64,000 nucleotides of DNA from Hymenobacter lapidiphilus (GCF_003417065.2 NZ_QVLT01000003.1:154245-218244), one strand, 5' to 3'. Counted from the first letter of the stretch, positions 7,780-16,408 are shown. Translations and numbers: made by a program. Notes: generated from the letters alone by a model not told the origin.

Positions 7780-8355
7780 CTACAGCGCGGCGGCTATCCG
7801 GCGCACCGACACGCGCTGCTTGTAGTCGGGGTTGAAGTAAGTGAACTTGATGCGGCCGTCGCGGCCGATGACGTAGGTGGCCGGCACGGGCAGCACGTCG
7901 TCGGTGGAGGCGTTGGCTTTCTGCAAATCCACGCCAAAACCTTTGTATTTGAGCACGGTGACCGGGTCGACGGTGAAGGCCGTGTTGTAGGCTTTCATAA
8001 TGACGAAGCCCTGGTCGTGCACGATGGGGAAGGCCGCTTTGGTCTTCTCCACGGTCTTGCCGATGTTCTCCTGGGTTTCGGGCGTTACGACCACTACCTG
8101 GGCGCCTTTGGCCGCAAGCAGCTGCAGCGAATCCTGGAGCTGGCTGAGCTGCTTGCTGCAGTAGTGGCACCACTGGCCGCGGTAGAAGTAGAGGACCACC
8201 GGCCCTTTTTCAGCAGCTGCTTCAGCTCCACGGGCCGGCCGGCAGCATCTGTTCCTTTAAAATCCGGGGCTACGGTGCCCACGGCCAGCGGCGTGGCCGG
8301 CCAGCGGCAACGCAGAAAAAAGCAGGGCTGTAACGGCTAGTCGGTAGTGCATCAT
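7780..8355 (-). pseudogene. Secreted AhpC/TSA-type peroxiredoxin, two frameshifts
   Basis: The protein can be read in three pieces: a signal peptide from ATGATG at 8350-8355 (MMHYRLAVTALLFSALPLAG), then one frame over ATPLAVGTVAPDFKGTDAAGRPVELKQLLKKG, then back in the first frame VVLYFYRGQWCHYCSKQL to the stop at 7780. Shifts fall near 8290-8297 and 8203-8207 (a GGGCCGG run that should code KGPVVLYF). The peroxidatic region RGQWCHYC with a CxxC is intact. Shifts are +1 and -1, so the ends agree in frame. Start of translation at 8199 would give a 139-residue fragment. Confidence 0.75.
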
Positions 8356-8371
8356 GGCCGCAAGGTAGTGG

Positions 8372-9151
8372 CTACGCCCTGGTCTTCAGTTGAAAAGCCA
8401 CCGGGCTGCCCGGATACAGCTGACGTATCGGGCAGTCCGGCGGCTTTGGGGTGTGAGCAGTTGCTGGTTTAGCCGATAAGCTGGCGGGCAACATCGAGTA
8501 AAGTGAGGCCGGTGAGGGTGGGCGCGGGGGCAGCGGGTACACCTGCTGGCCCGGACGGGAGATAAACGCGGCCTGTAGGCCCGCCAGCTGCGCGCCGGCC
8601 GTGTCCCAGCCGTGGGCGGCCACCAGCATAGTTTGGGCGGGCGCCACTTTCAGCTGCTGGCAGGTGCTGTGGTAGGTGTCGGGGTGAGGCTTGTAGCGCC
8701 GGAGCGTATCGATGCTGAGCAGCTGCTCGAAAAAGCTGGTGAGGCCCGCGTAAGCCATCTGCTTCTGCACCGTGGCGTCGGGCGAATTGGTGAGCGTGAC
8801 CATGCGGAAGCCCGCCTGTTGCAGCGCCGTGAGGCCGGGAATAATGTCAGGGTGCGGGGGCAGCTCGGTGATGAGCGTGAGGATTTCCTTCTTGCGGGCC
8901 GCCGGGCGCGCCGGTTGGCCCAAGGCCTGCGCCAGCATGTCGAGGGCCGCGTCGCCAATCTGCCCAAAGTTGTGGTAGTTGCCGGTTACGGTATCGACCA
9001 GTGAGTACTGCAATAGCAGCGCAAACCACTGCTTAAAGGCCGTTTCAGACTTGAATTCCTGATTGATGGCCCGCTGCAGCTTGCTCAGGTCGAGCAGGGT
9101 TTCGTTAACGTCGAAAATCAGCAGTTGGGGGCGGTTGGGTGCAGCAGTCAT
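8372..9151 (-). CDS. Haloacid dehalogenase type II-like HAD hydrolase, frameshifted C-terminus
   Basis: HAD superfamily protein: motif I LLIFDVNETL, motif II TLTNSPD, motif III lysine in RRYKPHPDTY, and HGWDTAGAQLAG as in (S)-2-haloacid dehalogenases. ATG at 9151 (MTAAPNRPQLL) is chosen; an ATG at 9220 would add a hydrophobic leader unusual in this cytoplasmic family. After QQVYPL the present frame runs into Pro-rich sequence to 8372, but one frame over the expected end APTLTGLTLLDVARQLIG with TAA at 8469-8471 is perfect. One base is missing in the C-run near 8533-8538. True gene probably 8469-9151. Confidence 0.82.
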   Translation of the reverse strand: MTAAPNRPQLLIFDVNETLLDLSKLQRAINQEFKSETAFKQWFALLLQYSLVDTVTGNYHNFGQIGDAALDMLAQALGQPARPAARKKEILTLITELPPHPDIIPGLTALQQAGFRMVTLTNSPDATVQKQMAYAGLTSFFEQLLSIDTLRRYKPHPDTYHSTCQQLKVAPAQTMLVAAHGWDTAGAQLAGLQAAFISRPGQQVYPLPPRPPSPASLYSMLPASLSAKPATAHTPKPPDCPIRQLYPGSPVAFQLKTRA

Positions 9152-9228
9152 AGCGAACAGGGAAAGGGGCAGGGCTGCGGCGGCAGTGGCCAAGGCGGGG
9201 GAAGGTAAATAGTGAGCCATTAGCTTTT

Positions 9229-9416
9229 AGCTCACCCAAGTTGCGGAGGCGCTGTAGGGGCGGGGCTTAGCTTCGCTGTCCTTCGGTTGCCCCCGCCCGC
9301 CGTCAGAAGGAGGCGTTGAACAGCTGTTTTGAGGCCCCGAAATGCCCGTGCTAACGGCGGGCGGGGGCAAGCCTCTACGTAGTGCTGACAGAGTCACTCC
9401 GCAACTTGGATGAGCT
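9229..9416. repeat. Nested palindromic repeat element
   Basis: Outer arms 9229-9248 and 9397-9416 pair at 19 of 20 bases (core CCAAGTTGCGGAG / CTCCGCAACTTGG is perfect). Inner arms TTGCCCCCGCCCGCCGT (9287-9303) and its exact complement (9354-9370) pair over 17 bases. The GTAGGGGCGGGGCTT segment is shared with the element at 26365-26451, so both belong to one family. It resembles a non-coding miniature mobile or REP-like element; no transposase is nearby. Confidence 0.75.
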
Positions 9417-9431
9417 ATCAGCTTTCGTTCT
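9413..9431 (+). repeat. Dispersed AGCTATCAGCTTTCGTTCT piece
   Basis: Matches the reverse complement of 5227-5245 with one mismatch. It lies at the end of the 9229-9416 palindromic element. Function unknown. Confidence 0.4.
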
Positions 9432-9618
9432 GTTTTACAGCATTCTACCTCGAAGTCAATTCAGACGCAAGTGCTTCTAAACAAAGCGTCGGACCACCAC
9501 CACTGGCTTACTAAATGACGACTTTGTGCGGCCTTGCCTGCTACGAGCCGCAGCCCGGCCCGCTTGTTACGGCCCGCACAGCGTTGGCGGCGAGTAACAA
9601 GCCAAAACTGCCCACAAA

Positions 9619-9650
9619 AAAAGCGGAGCCATCCGGCCCCGCTTTTCGTT
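9619..9650 (-). terminator. Rho-independent terminator of slyD
   Basis: Stem AAAAGCGGAGCC / GGCCCCGCTTTT (one mismatch), loop of four bases, with T-rich sequence on the minus-strand 3' side. It lies about 17 nt past the slyD stop codon. Confidence 0.8.
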
Positions 9651-9666
9651 TTTCACTGACAACTAA

Positions 9667-10182
9667 TTAATGCTGGTGGCCGCCTTCGCCGTGCACGTGG
9701 CCGTGGTCCATTTCCTCAGCGGTGGCTTCGCGTACTTCGGCTACGTTGCCGTCGAAGTGCATAACCATACCGGCCAGCGGGTGGTTAAAGTCCATCTTTA
9801 CGGCGTCGTCGCTGATTTCGACCACTTTGCCCTGCATGTGGTGGCCCTGGTTATCGGCCATGGGCAGGAAGTTGCCCACTACCAGCATCTCCTCGTCGGT
9901 CTGGCCGTCGATTTCGAACACGCTGCGCGGGATTTCGACTACGGCCTGCTCGTCGTACTCGCCATAAGCCTGCTCGGGGGTGAGGCTGAAGCTGAACGGG
10001 TCGCCGGTGTTTTTGTCGGCCAGCTGACGCTCGAACTCCTCGGGCAGGCCGCTCTGGCCGAACAGAAACACCATGGGCGCATCAGTGTCGGCCGACTCTA
10101 CGAGCACTTTCTCCTGGTTTTCGTCGGTTACGCTCAGGTCGTAGGTGATGGTAACGACTTTGTTGGCACTGATCTGCGTCAT
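9667..10182 (-). CDS. slyD: FKBP-type peptidyl-prolyl isomerase, SlyD-like
   Basis: 171 residues. An FKBP core is split by an insert-in-flap domain (ADKNTGDPFSFSLTPEQAYGEYDEQAV...HHMQGKVVEISDDAVKMDFNHPLAGM), the SlyD arrangement of prolyl isomerase plus chaperone activity. FNHPLAG(M/K) is the family signature. The tail DHGHVHGEGGHQH is histidine-rich, as in SlyD proteins that bind nickel. It stands alone with its own terminator. Confidence 0.93.
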   Translation of the reverse strand: MTQISANKVVTITYDLSVTDENQEKVLVESADTDAPMVFLFGQSGLPEEFERQLADKNTGDPFSFSLTPEQAYGEYDEQAVVEIPRSVFEIDGQTDEEMLVVGNFLPMADNQGHHMQGKVVEISDDAVKMDFNHPLAGMVMHFDGNVAEVREATAEEMDHGHVHGEGGHQH

Positions 10183-10357
10183 GGCGGGGTGGAATTAATA
10201 GGCAAAAAGACTACTGCTAGTTACGGAAATGTTGGCGAAGGGGTCGGGAAAATACTTGGCAAAACCGGTGAAATTGTCAACTTATATGTCGTTTTCATTG
10301 ACTGGTTTTGCTTCTATTGACCATAACAGCAGACAGTTAATCCGGCAACTGTCGCGT

Positions 10358-12343
10358 TTAGCTCTCCAGCTCCCAGGCGGTGCGGTAGGCGCCGATGCTT
10401 TCGGTGTAGTCGATGAAGGCTTTGAAGAAGGGATGGGCACTCAGGGTGGATGAGTCGCCGATGAGCAGCAGCTTTTTGCGGGCCCGGGTCATGCCCACAT
10501 TCATGCGGCGGATGTCGCTCAGGAAGCCGATTTCGCCCTGGGGGTTGCTGCGGGTGAGGCTGATGGCGATGATGTCGCGCTCCTGGCCCTGGAACGAATC
10601 AACGGTGCCCACGCTCAGCATCCGGTGTTCCATGAGGCCCACCAGCTCGTCGTTTTCCTCGATAGCATCCTTGAGGTAGTTGATCTGGGCGCGGTAGGGG
10701 GCAATAACGCCGATGGTGAGCAGGTCAGTTTCGTGGTCGGCGGGGTCGTAGGGCTCCAGCAGCTGGGCCAGCCGCTTTAGCAGCAGGTCGGCCTCCTCGG
10801 GGTTGGCCGTCGAGCGGCTTTCCTCAATCGTGAGCTCCTGGAAGCCAAAGCCGGCCGTATCGAGGAACTCCACGGCCAGGTCGGGGGCAAAGCGCGGGTC
10901 GTAGGCTGCCAGGTCGGCTTGGGCCACGCTGGGGGCGGCTTTCAGGCGGCCTTCGTAGAACTGCTCCGAGCTGAAAGCCATAATCAGCTCGTGCATGCGG
11001 TACTGGGTTTCCAGCATCCGGGCCACGCCGGGCTGGCGCTTGATGCACTTCTCGAACAGCGTTTCGCGCAGGCCTTCGCGGGCCGCTTTTTCGCTTTTCA
11101 CGGTGGGCGGCAGCTGCTGGTGGTCGCCGGCCAGCACCACCCGGCCCGCCTTGGCAATCGGAATCCAAGAGCCTGGCTCCAAGGCCTGGGCAGCCTCGTC
11201 GATGAATACGGTTTCGTAGGTGAGGTGGCGAATGGCGCGGTTGCCGGCCCCCACCAGCGTGCAGGTAATCACCTGCACCTGCTCGAGCAAATCCTCGGTA
11301 ATGTAGCGCTCCAACTGGTCCGATTCCTGAAGCAGCTCGTGGGCCTGCTGCTTGAGCAGGCGGCGCTGCTCACGCTCCTCGTGGCCAAAGTGTTTTTTGA
11401 ACTTGCCGGCTGCTTCGCGGTACTGCTCAGCTGTCTGGCGCAGGCTCCGCAGTTCGGCGTAGCTCTTATGATTCATTATCTGGGCATCGAGCGTGTGCTG
11501 TAGCAACAGGTCAGATACCCGCGAGGGGTTGCCCATACGAATGACGTTCACGCCGCGCTCGGCCAGCTTTTCGGTCAGCAAATCGACGGCCGTGTTGCTC
11601 GGCGCGCACACCAGCACCCGCCGCTCGCGCCGGATGGTTTCGATAATGGCCTGCACCAGCGTGGTGGTTTTGCCGGTGCCGGGCGGGCCGTGGATAATGG
11701 CGACATCCTGGGCCGCCAGCACGTGGCGCACGGCGGCCAGCTGCGAGTCGTTGAGGGGCGAAGGGTAGTAGAGCGTGGCTTCACTCTCGGGCCGGAAGCG
11801 GGCCGGTTTGGCCCCCAGCAGCACATCACGCAGCTCGGCCAGGCGCGAATCGTAGGCCCCCATCACCTTGCCCAGGGCGTAGTCCATCTCACGGTAGCTC
11901 ACCTCGTCGAAGGTCAAATCCACGCCCAGCTTGCCCTCGTCGGTCCAGTCGGGCAGGTCTTCCTTGGTGGTGCTGAGGCGGATTTTATTGCGCTTGACGC
12001 TGGTAATTACGCCGCTGAGCGTGGGCCGGTCGGAGCCCGAGCGGCCGGGAATATTGGCGAACAGCGCCGCATTCTTGCCCACCTGAAACAGGTGCAGCCC
12101 GCCCTGGCCACCCTGGCGCTCCAGCTCCAGCACCAGCTTGCCGCCGAAGCCAATATCTTCCTGGATTATCTTGACCGGGTACCAAGTGAGGCCCCGGCGC
12201 TGGCGCTCGGCAATGCTGGCCTGGGCGCTTTTGACCTTGAATTGCTCGTAGTCCTCCTGCTGCTCCAGCTTGAGAAGGGCCTGCACCTTGCGCAGCTCTT
12301 TTTCGAGGGCGTAGGGTTCGGTATAAGTAGGTTGTTCCGCCAA
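10358..12343 (-). CDS. Superfamily I DNA/RNA helicase, UPF1/IGHMBP2-like
   Basis: 661 residues. Walker A GPPGTGKTTT near residue 218, Walker B FIDEAAQALEP, motif III GDHQQLPPT, motif IV LETQYRMHELI, motif V SVGTVDSFQGQERDIIAISL and motif VI NVGMTRARKKLLLIGD are all present. The N-terminal region has a 1B-like beta-barrel domain (WYPVKIIQEDIGFGGKLVLEL). Such proteins are 5'-3' helicases related to Upf1-like/SMUBP-2; bacterial role is unsettled, perhaps repair or R-loop removal. Monocistronic. Confidence 0.92.
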   Translation of the reverse strand: MAEQPTYTEPYALEKELRKVQALLKLEQQEDYEQFKVKSAQASIAERQRRGLTWYPVKIIQEDIGFGGKLVLELERQGGQGGLHLFQVGKNAALFANIPGRSGSDRPTLSGVITSVKRNKIRLSTTKEDLPDWTDEGKLGVDLTFDEVSYREMDYALGKVMGAYDSRLAELRDVLLGAKPARFRPESEATLYYPSPLNDSQLAAVRHVLAAQDVAIIHGPPGTGKTTTLVQAIIETIRRERRVLVCAPSNTAVDLLTEKLAERGVNVIRMGNPSRVSDLLLQHTLDAQIMNHKSYAELRSLRQTAEQYREAAGKFKKHFGHEEREQRRLLKQQAHELLQESDQLERYITEDLLEQVQVITCTLVGAGNRAIRHLTYETVFIDEAAQALEPGSWIPIAKAGRVVLAGDHQQLPPTVKSEKAAREGLRETLFEKCIKRQPGVARMLETQYRMHELIMAFSSEQFYEGRLKAAPSVAQADLAAYDPRFAPDLAVEFLDTAGFGFQELTIEESRSTANPEEADLLLKRLAQLLEPYDPADHETDLLTIGVIAPYRAQINYLKDAIEENDELVGLMEHRMLSVGTVDSFQGQERDIIAISLTRSNPQGEIGFLSDIRRMNVGMTRARKKLLLIGDSSTLSAHPFFKAFIDYTESIGAYRTAWELES

Positions 12344-12442
12344 CAGATTCTATAGTTTGGGATTCTTTAGCCTAACAACGAAACCGGGCAAATGGTGGCC
12401 GCAAGGTCGGGAGGAAATCGGGAAGGCGTAGGTGCGAGCCGG

Positions 12443-12994
12443 TCAGTTATAGCTGATAAGTTGAGAGTAGCACCGCTGAATTCTACCATCGGCACCAAAT
12501 AAAAATAGGTAGAGCAGCGACTGGTCAAAAGTGGAAAATACGTTACGCAAGCCCGGTCCGCCCTCTTGGTTATCACTTACTTCGGCCAACAGCATGTTAT
12601 TATCCAGCCGCGAGAATACGATGACCGTGCCGCCTTTCGTAAGGCCAGGATTAGTGGTTAGCCGGGCCGTTAGCGCTGAAAAATAGGGTGTGTGGGAAGT
12701 CGTTATTTCTAACTGAGACAAAGAGTCTATTAACCGTTTTTCCTTTTGATAGCCTGTATAACCCCATAATACTCCGAGGTCTTGACTGAACCACGTCAAA
12801 TTCTTATGAACGATACTATCGAATACAGCTACGTCTTTAAGTCTATACCCCATCCGGCGAAGTTTACGGTCCCGCTTGATATGGTTGAAGGCCGCTTCGT
12901 AGGCTTTTTCGGGAGCCGGAAGCGACTGGCCGCTAGTGATACAGGGCAGCATTGCCAGAATGCAAAGTAGGAGTAGCCGCATATCAAAGGTCAA
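12443..12994 (-). CDS. Secreted protein of unknown function
   Basis: 183 residues, start MTFDMRLLLLCILAMLPCITSG, or MRLLL at 12982. A signal peptide is clear. The mature part is mixed alpha/beta, with KAYEAAFNHIKRDRKLRRMGYRLKDVAVFDSI and TVIVFSRLDNNMLLAEVSD. No family was recognised. Its base composition is visibly lower in GC than its neighbours, which may indicate transfer. Confidence 0.7.
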   Translation of the reverse strand: MTFDMRLLLLCILAMLPCITSGQSLPAPEKAYEAAFNHIKRDRKLRRMGYRLKDVAVFDSIVHKNLTWFSQDLGVLWGYTGYQKEKRLIDSLSQLEITTSHTPYFSALTARLTTNPGLTKGGTVIVFSRLDNNMLLAEVSDNQEGGPGLRNVFSTFDQSLLYLFLFGADGRIQRCYSQLISYN

Positions 12995-13017
12995 AAATCA
13001 CGATAGTAAAACCCACC

Positions 13018-13068
13018 GCGCCCCGCTGCCACCGATGAAACGGCAGGAGCGGGGCGCGGTGTAAAAGG
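13018..13068 (-). terminator. Strong GC-rich hairpin downstream of the NfuA-type gene
   Basis: Stem CACCGCGCCCCGCT / AGCGGGGCGCGGTG (perfect at its base) with inner pairs GCC/GGC and a loop of about 20 nt, followed on the minus strand by GGTTTTAC. It lies just past the stop at 13083 and separates that gene from the secreted-protein gene. Confidence 0.75.
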
Positions 13069-13082
13069 GTTCAATAACAGCT

Positions 13083-13373
13083 CTACCGTACCTGGCCGGC
13101 GGGCTGCTCGCTCATGGGCGTCAGGTTGATGGCTTCCACGGACCGGATTTCGGGCACGGCTTTCTTTACCGATTCCTCCACGCCGGCCTTCAGCGTCATG
13201 GCCGACATGGGGCAGGTGCCGCAGGCACCAAGCAGCTCTAGGCGCAGCACCATGTCGTCGGTGATTTCCAGGACTCGCACGTTGCCACCGTCGGCGGCCA
13301 GGTAGGGCCGGATGCCGTCGAGGGCCTGCTCGATACGGGGCAGTAGCGGGTGATTGTCGACGGATACTTCCAT
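13083..13373 (-). CDS. NifU C-terminal-domain Fe-S scaffold protein
   Basis: 96 residues, a single NifU-like C-terminal domain. The CGTCPMSAMTLKAGVEESVKKAVPEI segment carries the CxxC pair that binds a [4Fe-4S] cluster in the dimer. IRPYLAADGGNVRVLEI is the classic family start. It would act as a cluster carrier in the cytoplasm. A TATCTTTG box lies 28 nt upstream. Confidence 0.92.
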   Translation of the reverse strand: MEVSVDNHPLLPRIEQALDGIRPYLAADGGNVRVLEITDDMVLRLELLGACGTCPMSAMTLKAGVEESVKKAVPEIRSVEAINLTPMSEQPAGQVR

Positions 13374-13400
13374 GAATCGCTGTTTTAGGTGATGCTAAAG

Positions 13401-13408
13401 CAAAGATA
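13401..13408 (-). promoter_or_regulatory. Candidate -7 box (TATCTTTG) for the NifU-domain gene
   Basis: The minus strand reads TATCTTTG, an exact match to the Bacteroidota consensus TAnnTTTG, 28 nt before the ATG. A TTG lies about 24 nt further upstream, slightly beyond the usual spacing. The match is short, so chance is possible. Confidence 0.4.
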
Positions 13409-13479
13409 AGCTTTCTGCCGGGGTACAGGTGTCAACCAGCGAAGCAGGCGGGAAGTTCGGGGCCGGTGGTGGGTGGATG

Positions 13480-13578
13480 AACGTCATTCAGAGCGCAGCG
13501 AAGAATCTCGCGCGCTGATGTTGGATGACTGGCGCAATGCCAGCACGCGAGATTCTTCGCTGCGCTCTGAATGACGTT
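13480..13578. repeat. Palindromic element with perfect 33-bp arms
   Basis: Arms 13480-13512 (AACGTCATTCAGAGCGCAGC...) and 13546-13578 are perfectly complementary; the loop contains GCTGATGTTGGA. The same loop core and the GTCAT.CTGAGCGCAGCGAAG arm type occur at 29297-29396, and a related arm at 63221-63309 and 20024-20109. This is a dispersed family with no coding content. Confidence 0.88.
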
Positions 13579-13582
13579 CTTT

Positions 13583-13642
13583 CCTAATCCCTAATCCCTA
13601 ATCCCTAATCCCTAATCCCTAATCCCTAATCCCTAATCCCTA
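13583..13642. repeat. Heptamer tandem array (CCTAATC)n, about 8.5 copies
   Basis: Uninterrupted direct repeats of a 7-base unit, about 60 bases, ending exactly at the TAG stop of the MMPL/RND gene (13640-13642). In the minus-strand mRNA it reads (GATTAGG)n starting at the stop codon. As a heptamer, slippage would shift frames downstream of the stop only. Such arrays vary in copy number between strains. Confidence 0.92.
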
Positions 13643-15934
13643 CGGAACCACCACGGCCTCGCGGATGGCTTTGGGCTCGTGCTTGTACAGCCACAGAATC
13701 AGAATCGGCAGCAGCGTCAGCTCGGCTACCACGCCGAAAATCAGCGTCAGGCCAATCAGCAGGCCCACGTAGAAGGTGCCGTCGAAGGAGGAAAAAATCA
13801 GCGTAGAGAAGCCGCCCACCAGAATCAGCGAGGTGACGATAACGGCTTTTCCAGCCATCAGGTAGGTTTTGCGCACGGCCCGGAACAGGTTGTCTTCCTT
13901 GAGCAGAATCAGCTTGAGCTTGCTCATGAAGTGGATGGTGTCGTCGACGGCAATGCCGAAGGCGATGGTGAAGATGATGCTCGTGCTCACCTTCATGCTC
14001 ACCCCGGCCAGGCCCATTACGCCGGCCACAATCAGAATCGGGAACAGGTTGGGAATGAGCACGACCAGCGTCATGCGCAGGCTCCGGAACAGGGCCAGGA
14101 TGATGATGGTCACCATCACAATGTCGAGCGTCATGCCGATAATCATGTCGCGGCTCAGGTTCTCGTTGTTCTTGTCGATGAGGTTGGCCGAGCCGGTGAG
14201 CCGGGTCTGGACCACCGTCGAGTCGACGGACGTGCGCAGAAACTGCTGCAGGCCGTTGTTGAGCGCGTGTACCTTGATGCTGCCCACATCGGCCATGCGG
14301 CCGGTGAGGCGGCCAGCGGAGGCGTCGGGCAGGGCCAGGGCCCGAAACTCGGGCTTCTGCCGGAACAGCTTCACCTTGCGCAGCAGCCGCGCCAACTCGT
14401 CCTCGTCGGCGGGTAAGCGGTATTCTTCTACCATGCCGCCGTTCAGGGCCTTGCGCACCGATTTGATGATGGTTACAGGCGAGGCCACGAAGTTGAGGCC
14501 GTAACTCTGCTGCAGGTGGTTCTCAATCTGCTCGGTTTCGCGTAGCACTTCCAAATCGAATACCGTGCGGTTGGGGCCGGGGTCGAGGGCCATTTCGAAG
14601 GGCCGGACGCCGGCAAAGTTGTCCTCGAAAAACCGGAAATCCAGTTTCACCGGGTCGTTTTTGGAGAGGTCGTCGAGCAGCGCCGAGTTGATGCGGATGG
14701 TAGAGGCCGAGGACACCGACAGCACCAGCACCACGGCGCTGATGCCCACCACCCAGTGCCGCCGGGCCAGCACCTGCCGGAACAGGCGGCCCAGCACGCC
14801 GTCCCAGCTGTGGCCTTGGGCGCGCGGCACCCGCAGCTGGGGCTTTTTGAGCAGCACCAGCAAGGCCGGCAGCAGCGTAAAGCTCAGCACAAACGTGAGC
14901 AGCACGGCAATGCCCGTGAACAGGCCGAAGTTGTAGATGGGCCGGATGGAGCTGGTCATCAGCGAGAAGAAGCCGATGCTGGTAGTCAGGGCCGACAGTC
15001 CCGAGCCGAAGGCCGATTCGCGCATGGCCACCAGCAGCGCCTTCTTCTTCTCGGCCCCATAGCCCAGCTCCGTGACGTAGCGGGTTATCAGGTGAATGGT
15101 GTCGGACATACCCACCACGAACAGCATCACCGGCAGTAGGGCCGTCATCAAATCGATGCTCACCCCGAAGGCCGACATCACGGCCAAGCCCCACAGAATG
15201 GAGCCCAGCACCACCACCAGCGGCAGCACCACGCCCCACCAAGTCCGGAACGTGAGCCACAGCAACCCCGTCACGAGCACCACCGACAGGCTCATGAACA
15301 GCACCAGCTCGTTCTGCAGCCGGTCCACGAACACCGACTGGGCCACCTGCTTGCCGGCCAGGTGGTACTGGTCTTCGGCAAAGCCCTGGCGGACCAGCTC
15401 GCGGCGCAGGGCGCTCAGCAGCGAGTCGCCGGGCGGTTTGCTCAGGTTGGGCGAAGTCTGGAACAGAATGGTGGCGGCGCGGGCATCCCGCGAAATCAGG
15501 TTGCCCACCAGCCCCGGCGTGCGGTATATCAGCGCCGAATCGAGCGCCCGGCGGCCGGGCTCGTTGGGGTGCAGGTAGGGTAAGTTGAACACACCCGGCC
15601 CCTCCACCACCGGGTTGCTGATGTTGGTGGGCGACGACACCCGCAGCACGTGGGGCCGCCCGCCCAGAAACCGGGTCAGCGAATCGAGCCGCACCAGAAA
15701 GGCGGGCTCGAACACGGTCTGGCCCGCGGGGGCTTCGAGGCCCAGCAGCACGTAGTCGTTGTCGTTGCCGAAGCGGGCGGCATACTCCTCGTAGTAGTCG
15801 AGGTCGGGGTCGCCAGCAGGGTAGAAGTCGTTGAAATTGTAGTTGAACCGCAGCTGGGCCACGAAGAACACGGCCAGCGCCGTGAGCAGCCCGAGGGCCC
15901 ATAAAGTCAGGTGCGCGTAGCGGCGAAGGGGCAT
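13640..15934 (-). CDS. MMPL/RND-family exporter
   Basis: 764 residues from ATG 15934 (MPLRRYAHLTLWAL). Two copies of the RND half-unit: a first transmembrane helix, a large periplasmic loop (residues about 45-210), five helices (VVLVTGLLWLTF, VMLFVVGMSDTIHLITRYV), then a second loop and helices ending in FGIAVDDTIHFMSKLK. The GxSDTIH and AVDDTIH motifs belong to the MMPL/hopanoid-exporter type proteins that move lipids or other hydrophobic molecules across the envelope by proton flow. No adaptor or OMP is adjacent. Cargo unknown. Confidence 0.88.
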   Translation of the reverse strand: MPLRRYAHLTLWALGLLTALAVFFVAQLRFNYNFNDFYPAGDPDLDYYEEYAARFGNDNDYVLLGLEAPAGQTVFEPAFLVRLDSLTRFLGGRPHVLRVSSPTNISNPVVEGPGVFNLPYLHPNEPGRRALDSALIYRTPGLVGNLISRDARAATILFQTSPNLSKPPGDSLLSALRRELVRQGFAEDQYHLAGKQVAQSVFVDRLQNELVLFMSLSVVLVTGLLWLTFRTWWGVVLPLVVVLGSILWGLAVMSAFGVSIDLMTALLPVMLFVVGMSDTIHLITRYVTELGYGAEKKKALLVAMRESAFGSGLSALTTSIGFFSLMTSSIRPIYNFGLFTGIAVLLTFVLSFTLLPALLVLLKKPQLRVPRAQGHSWDGVLGRLFRQVLARRHWVVGISAVVLVLSVSSASTIRINSALLDDLSKNDPVKLDFRFFEDNFAGVRPFEMALDPGPNRTVFDLEVLRETEQIENHLQQSYGLNFVASPVTIIKSVRKALNGGMVEEYRLPADEDELARLLRKVKLFRQKPEFRALALPDASAGRLTGRMADVGSIKVHALNNGLQQFLRTSVDSTVVQTRLTGSANLIDKNNENLSRDMIIGMTLDIVMVTIIILALFRSLRMTLVVLIPNLFPILIVAGVMGLAGVSMKVSTSIIFTIAFGIAVDDTIHFMSKLKLILLKEDNLFRAVRKTYLMAGKAVIVTSLILVGGFSTLIFSSFDGTFYVGLLIGLTLIFGVVAELTLLPILILWLYKHEPKAIREAVVVP

Positions 15935-16138
15935 AGGGGGCGCAAACCGGCGGATGGCGCAGCGAAGCGGCGGCTTCGCGCAGGGTGAAAAAAGCGGGCG
16001 GCGTACCACCCGTCGGGCCGGCCGAAAACCGGGTCGGCCCCCGGCTGGAGTTCCGGCGGGTATTGCGTACTTTAGGGGCAGCCGAAACCCAACCGCCGTT
16101 TTCGGGCATTTGTTTCCTTCACCACCACATTCGTCGTC

Positions 16139-16384
16139 ATGAAAAACGCTCTGCTCGTCCTCGCCCTGTTCGCTTTCACCGCTTCAGCCGCCACCGCCTC
16201 GGAAGGCGACAAAGGTAAAAAGGCCAAAAAAGCCACCGCCACCACCGAAACCAAAGCCCACTGCGACATGGCTGCTGGCAGCATGAGCCCGGCCAGCACC
16301 CCCTCGTGCTGCATGAAGAAGGATGCCAAGACCAGCACCGCCGCCGCTATGCCAGCCGCTAAGCCGGTGGTGAAGTCGTTGTAG
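16139..16384 (+). CDS. Small secreted Lys/Ala-rich protein with Cys pairs
   Basis: 81 residues: a signal peptide (MKNALLVLALFAFTASAATA), a lysine-rich stretch EGDKGKKAKKA, then AHCDMAAGSM and SCCMKKDAK. The Cys/Met/His content could bind copper or another metal, but no family was recognised and this is speculation. It precedes a terminator at 16409-16443. Confidence 0.7.
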   Translation: MKNALLVLALFAFTASAATASEGDKGKKAKKATATTETKAHCDMAAGSMSPASTPSCCMKKDAKTSTAAAMPAAKPVVKSL

Positions 16385-16408
16385 AAGAACCATTTTTTAA
16401 GTAAAATC

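Larger units (their letters stand above)
9152..9666. other. 515-bp gap with repeats and a terminator
   Basis: No gene was recognised. It contains the nested palindromic element 9229-9416, a dispersed 19-mer at 9413-9431, an inverted repeat GCTTGTTAC / GTAACAAGC at about 9561-9603, and the slyD terminator at 9619-9650. Confidence 0.6.

Noticed and set aside
13583..13642. Heptamer array as a telomere-like or CRISPR-like sequence
   Set aside because: No spacers, too short for CRISPR; a bacterial telomere in the middle of a chromosome is not plausible.
14523..16109. 528-codon frame overlapping the MMPL/RND gene
   Set aside because: Same strand, another frame; Arg/Gly/Ala/Pro-rich composition from GC-rich DNA and no recognisable domain.
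16139..16384. Metallothionein call for the small secreted protein
   Set aside because: Only three cysteines and a signal peptide; not enough to support a metal-binding family.
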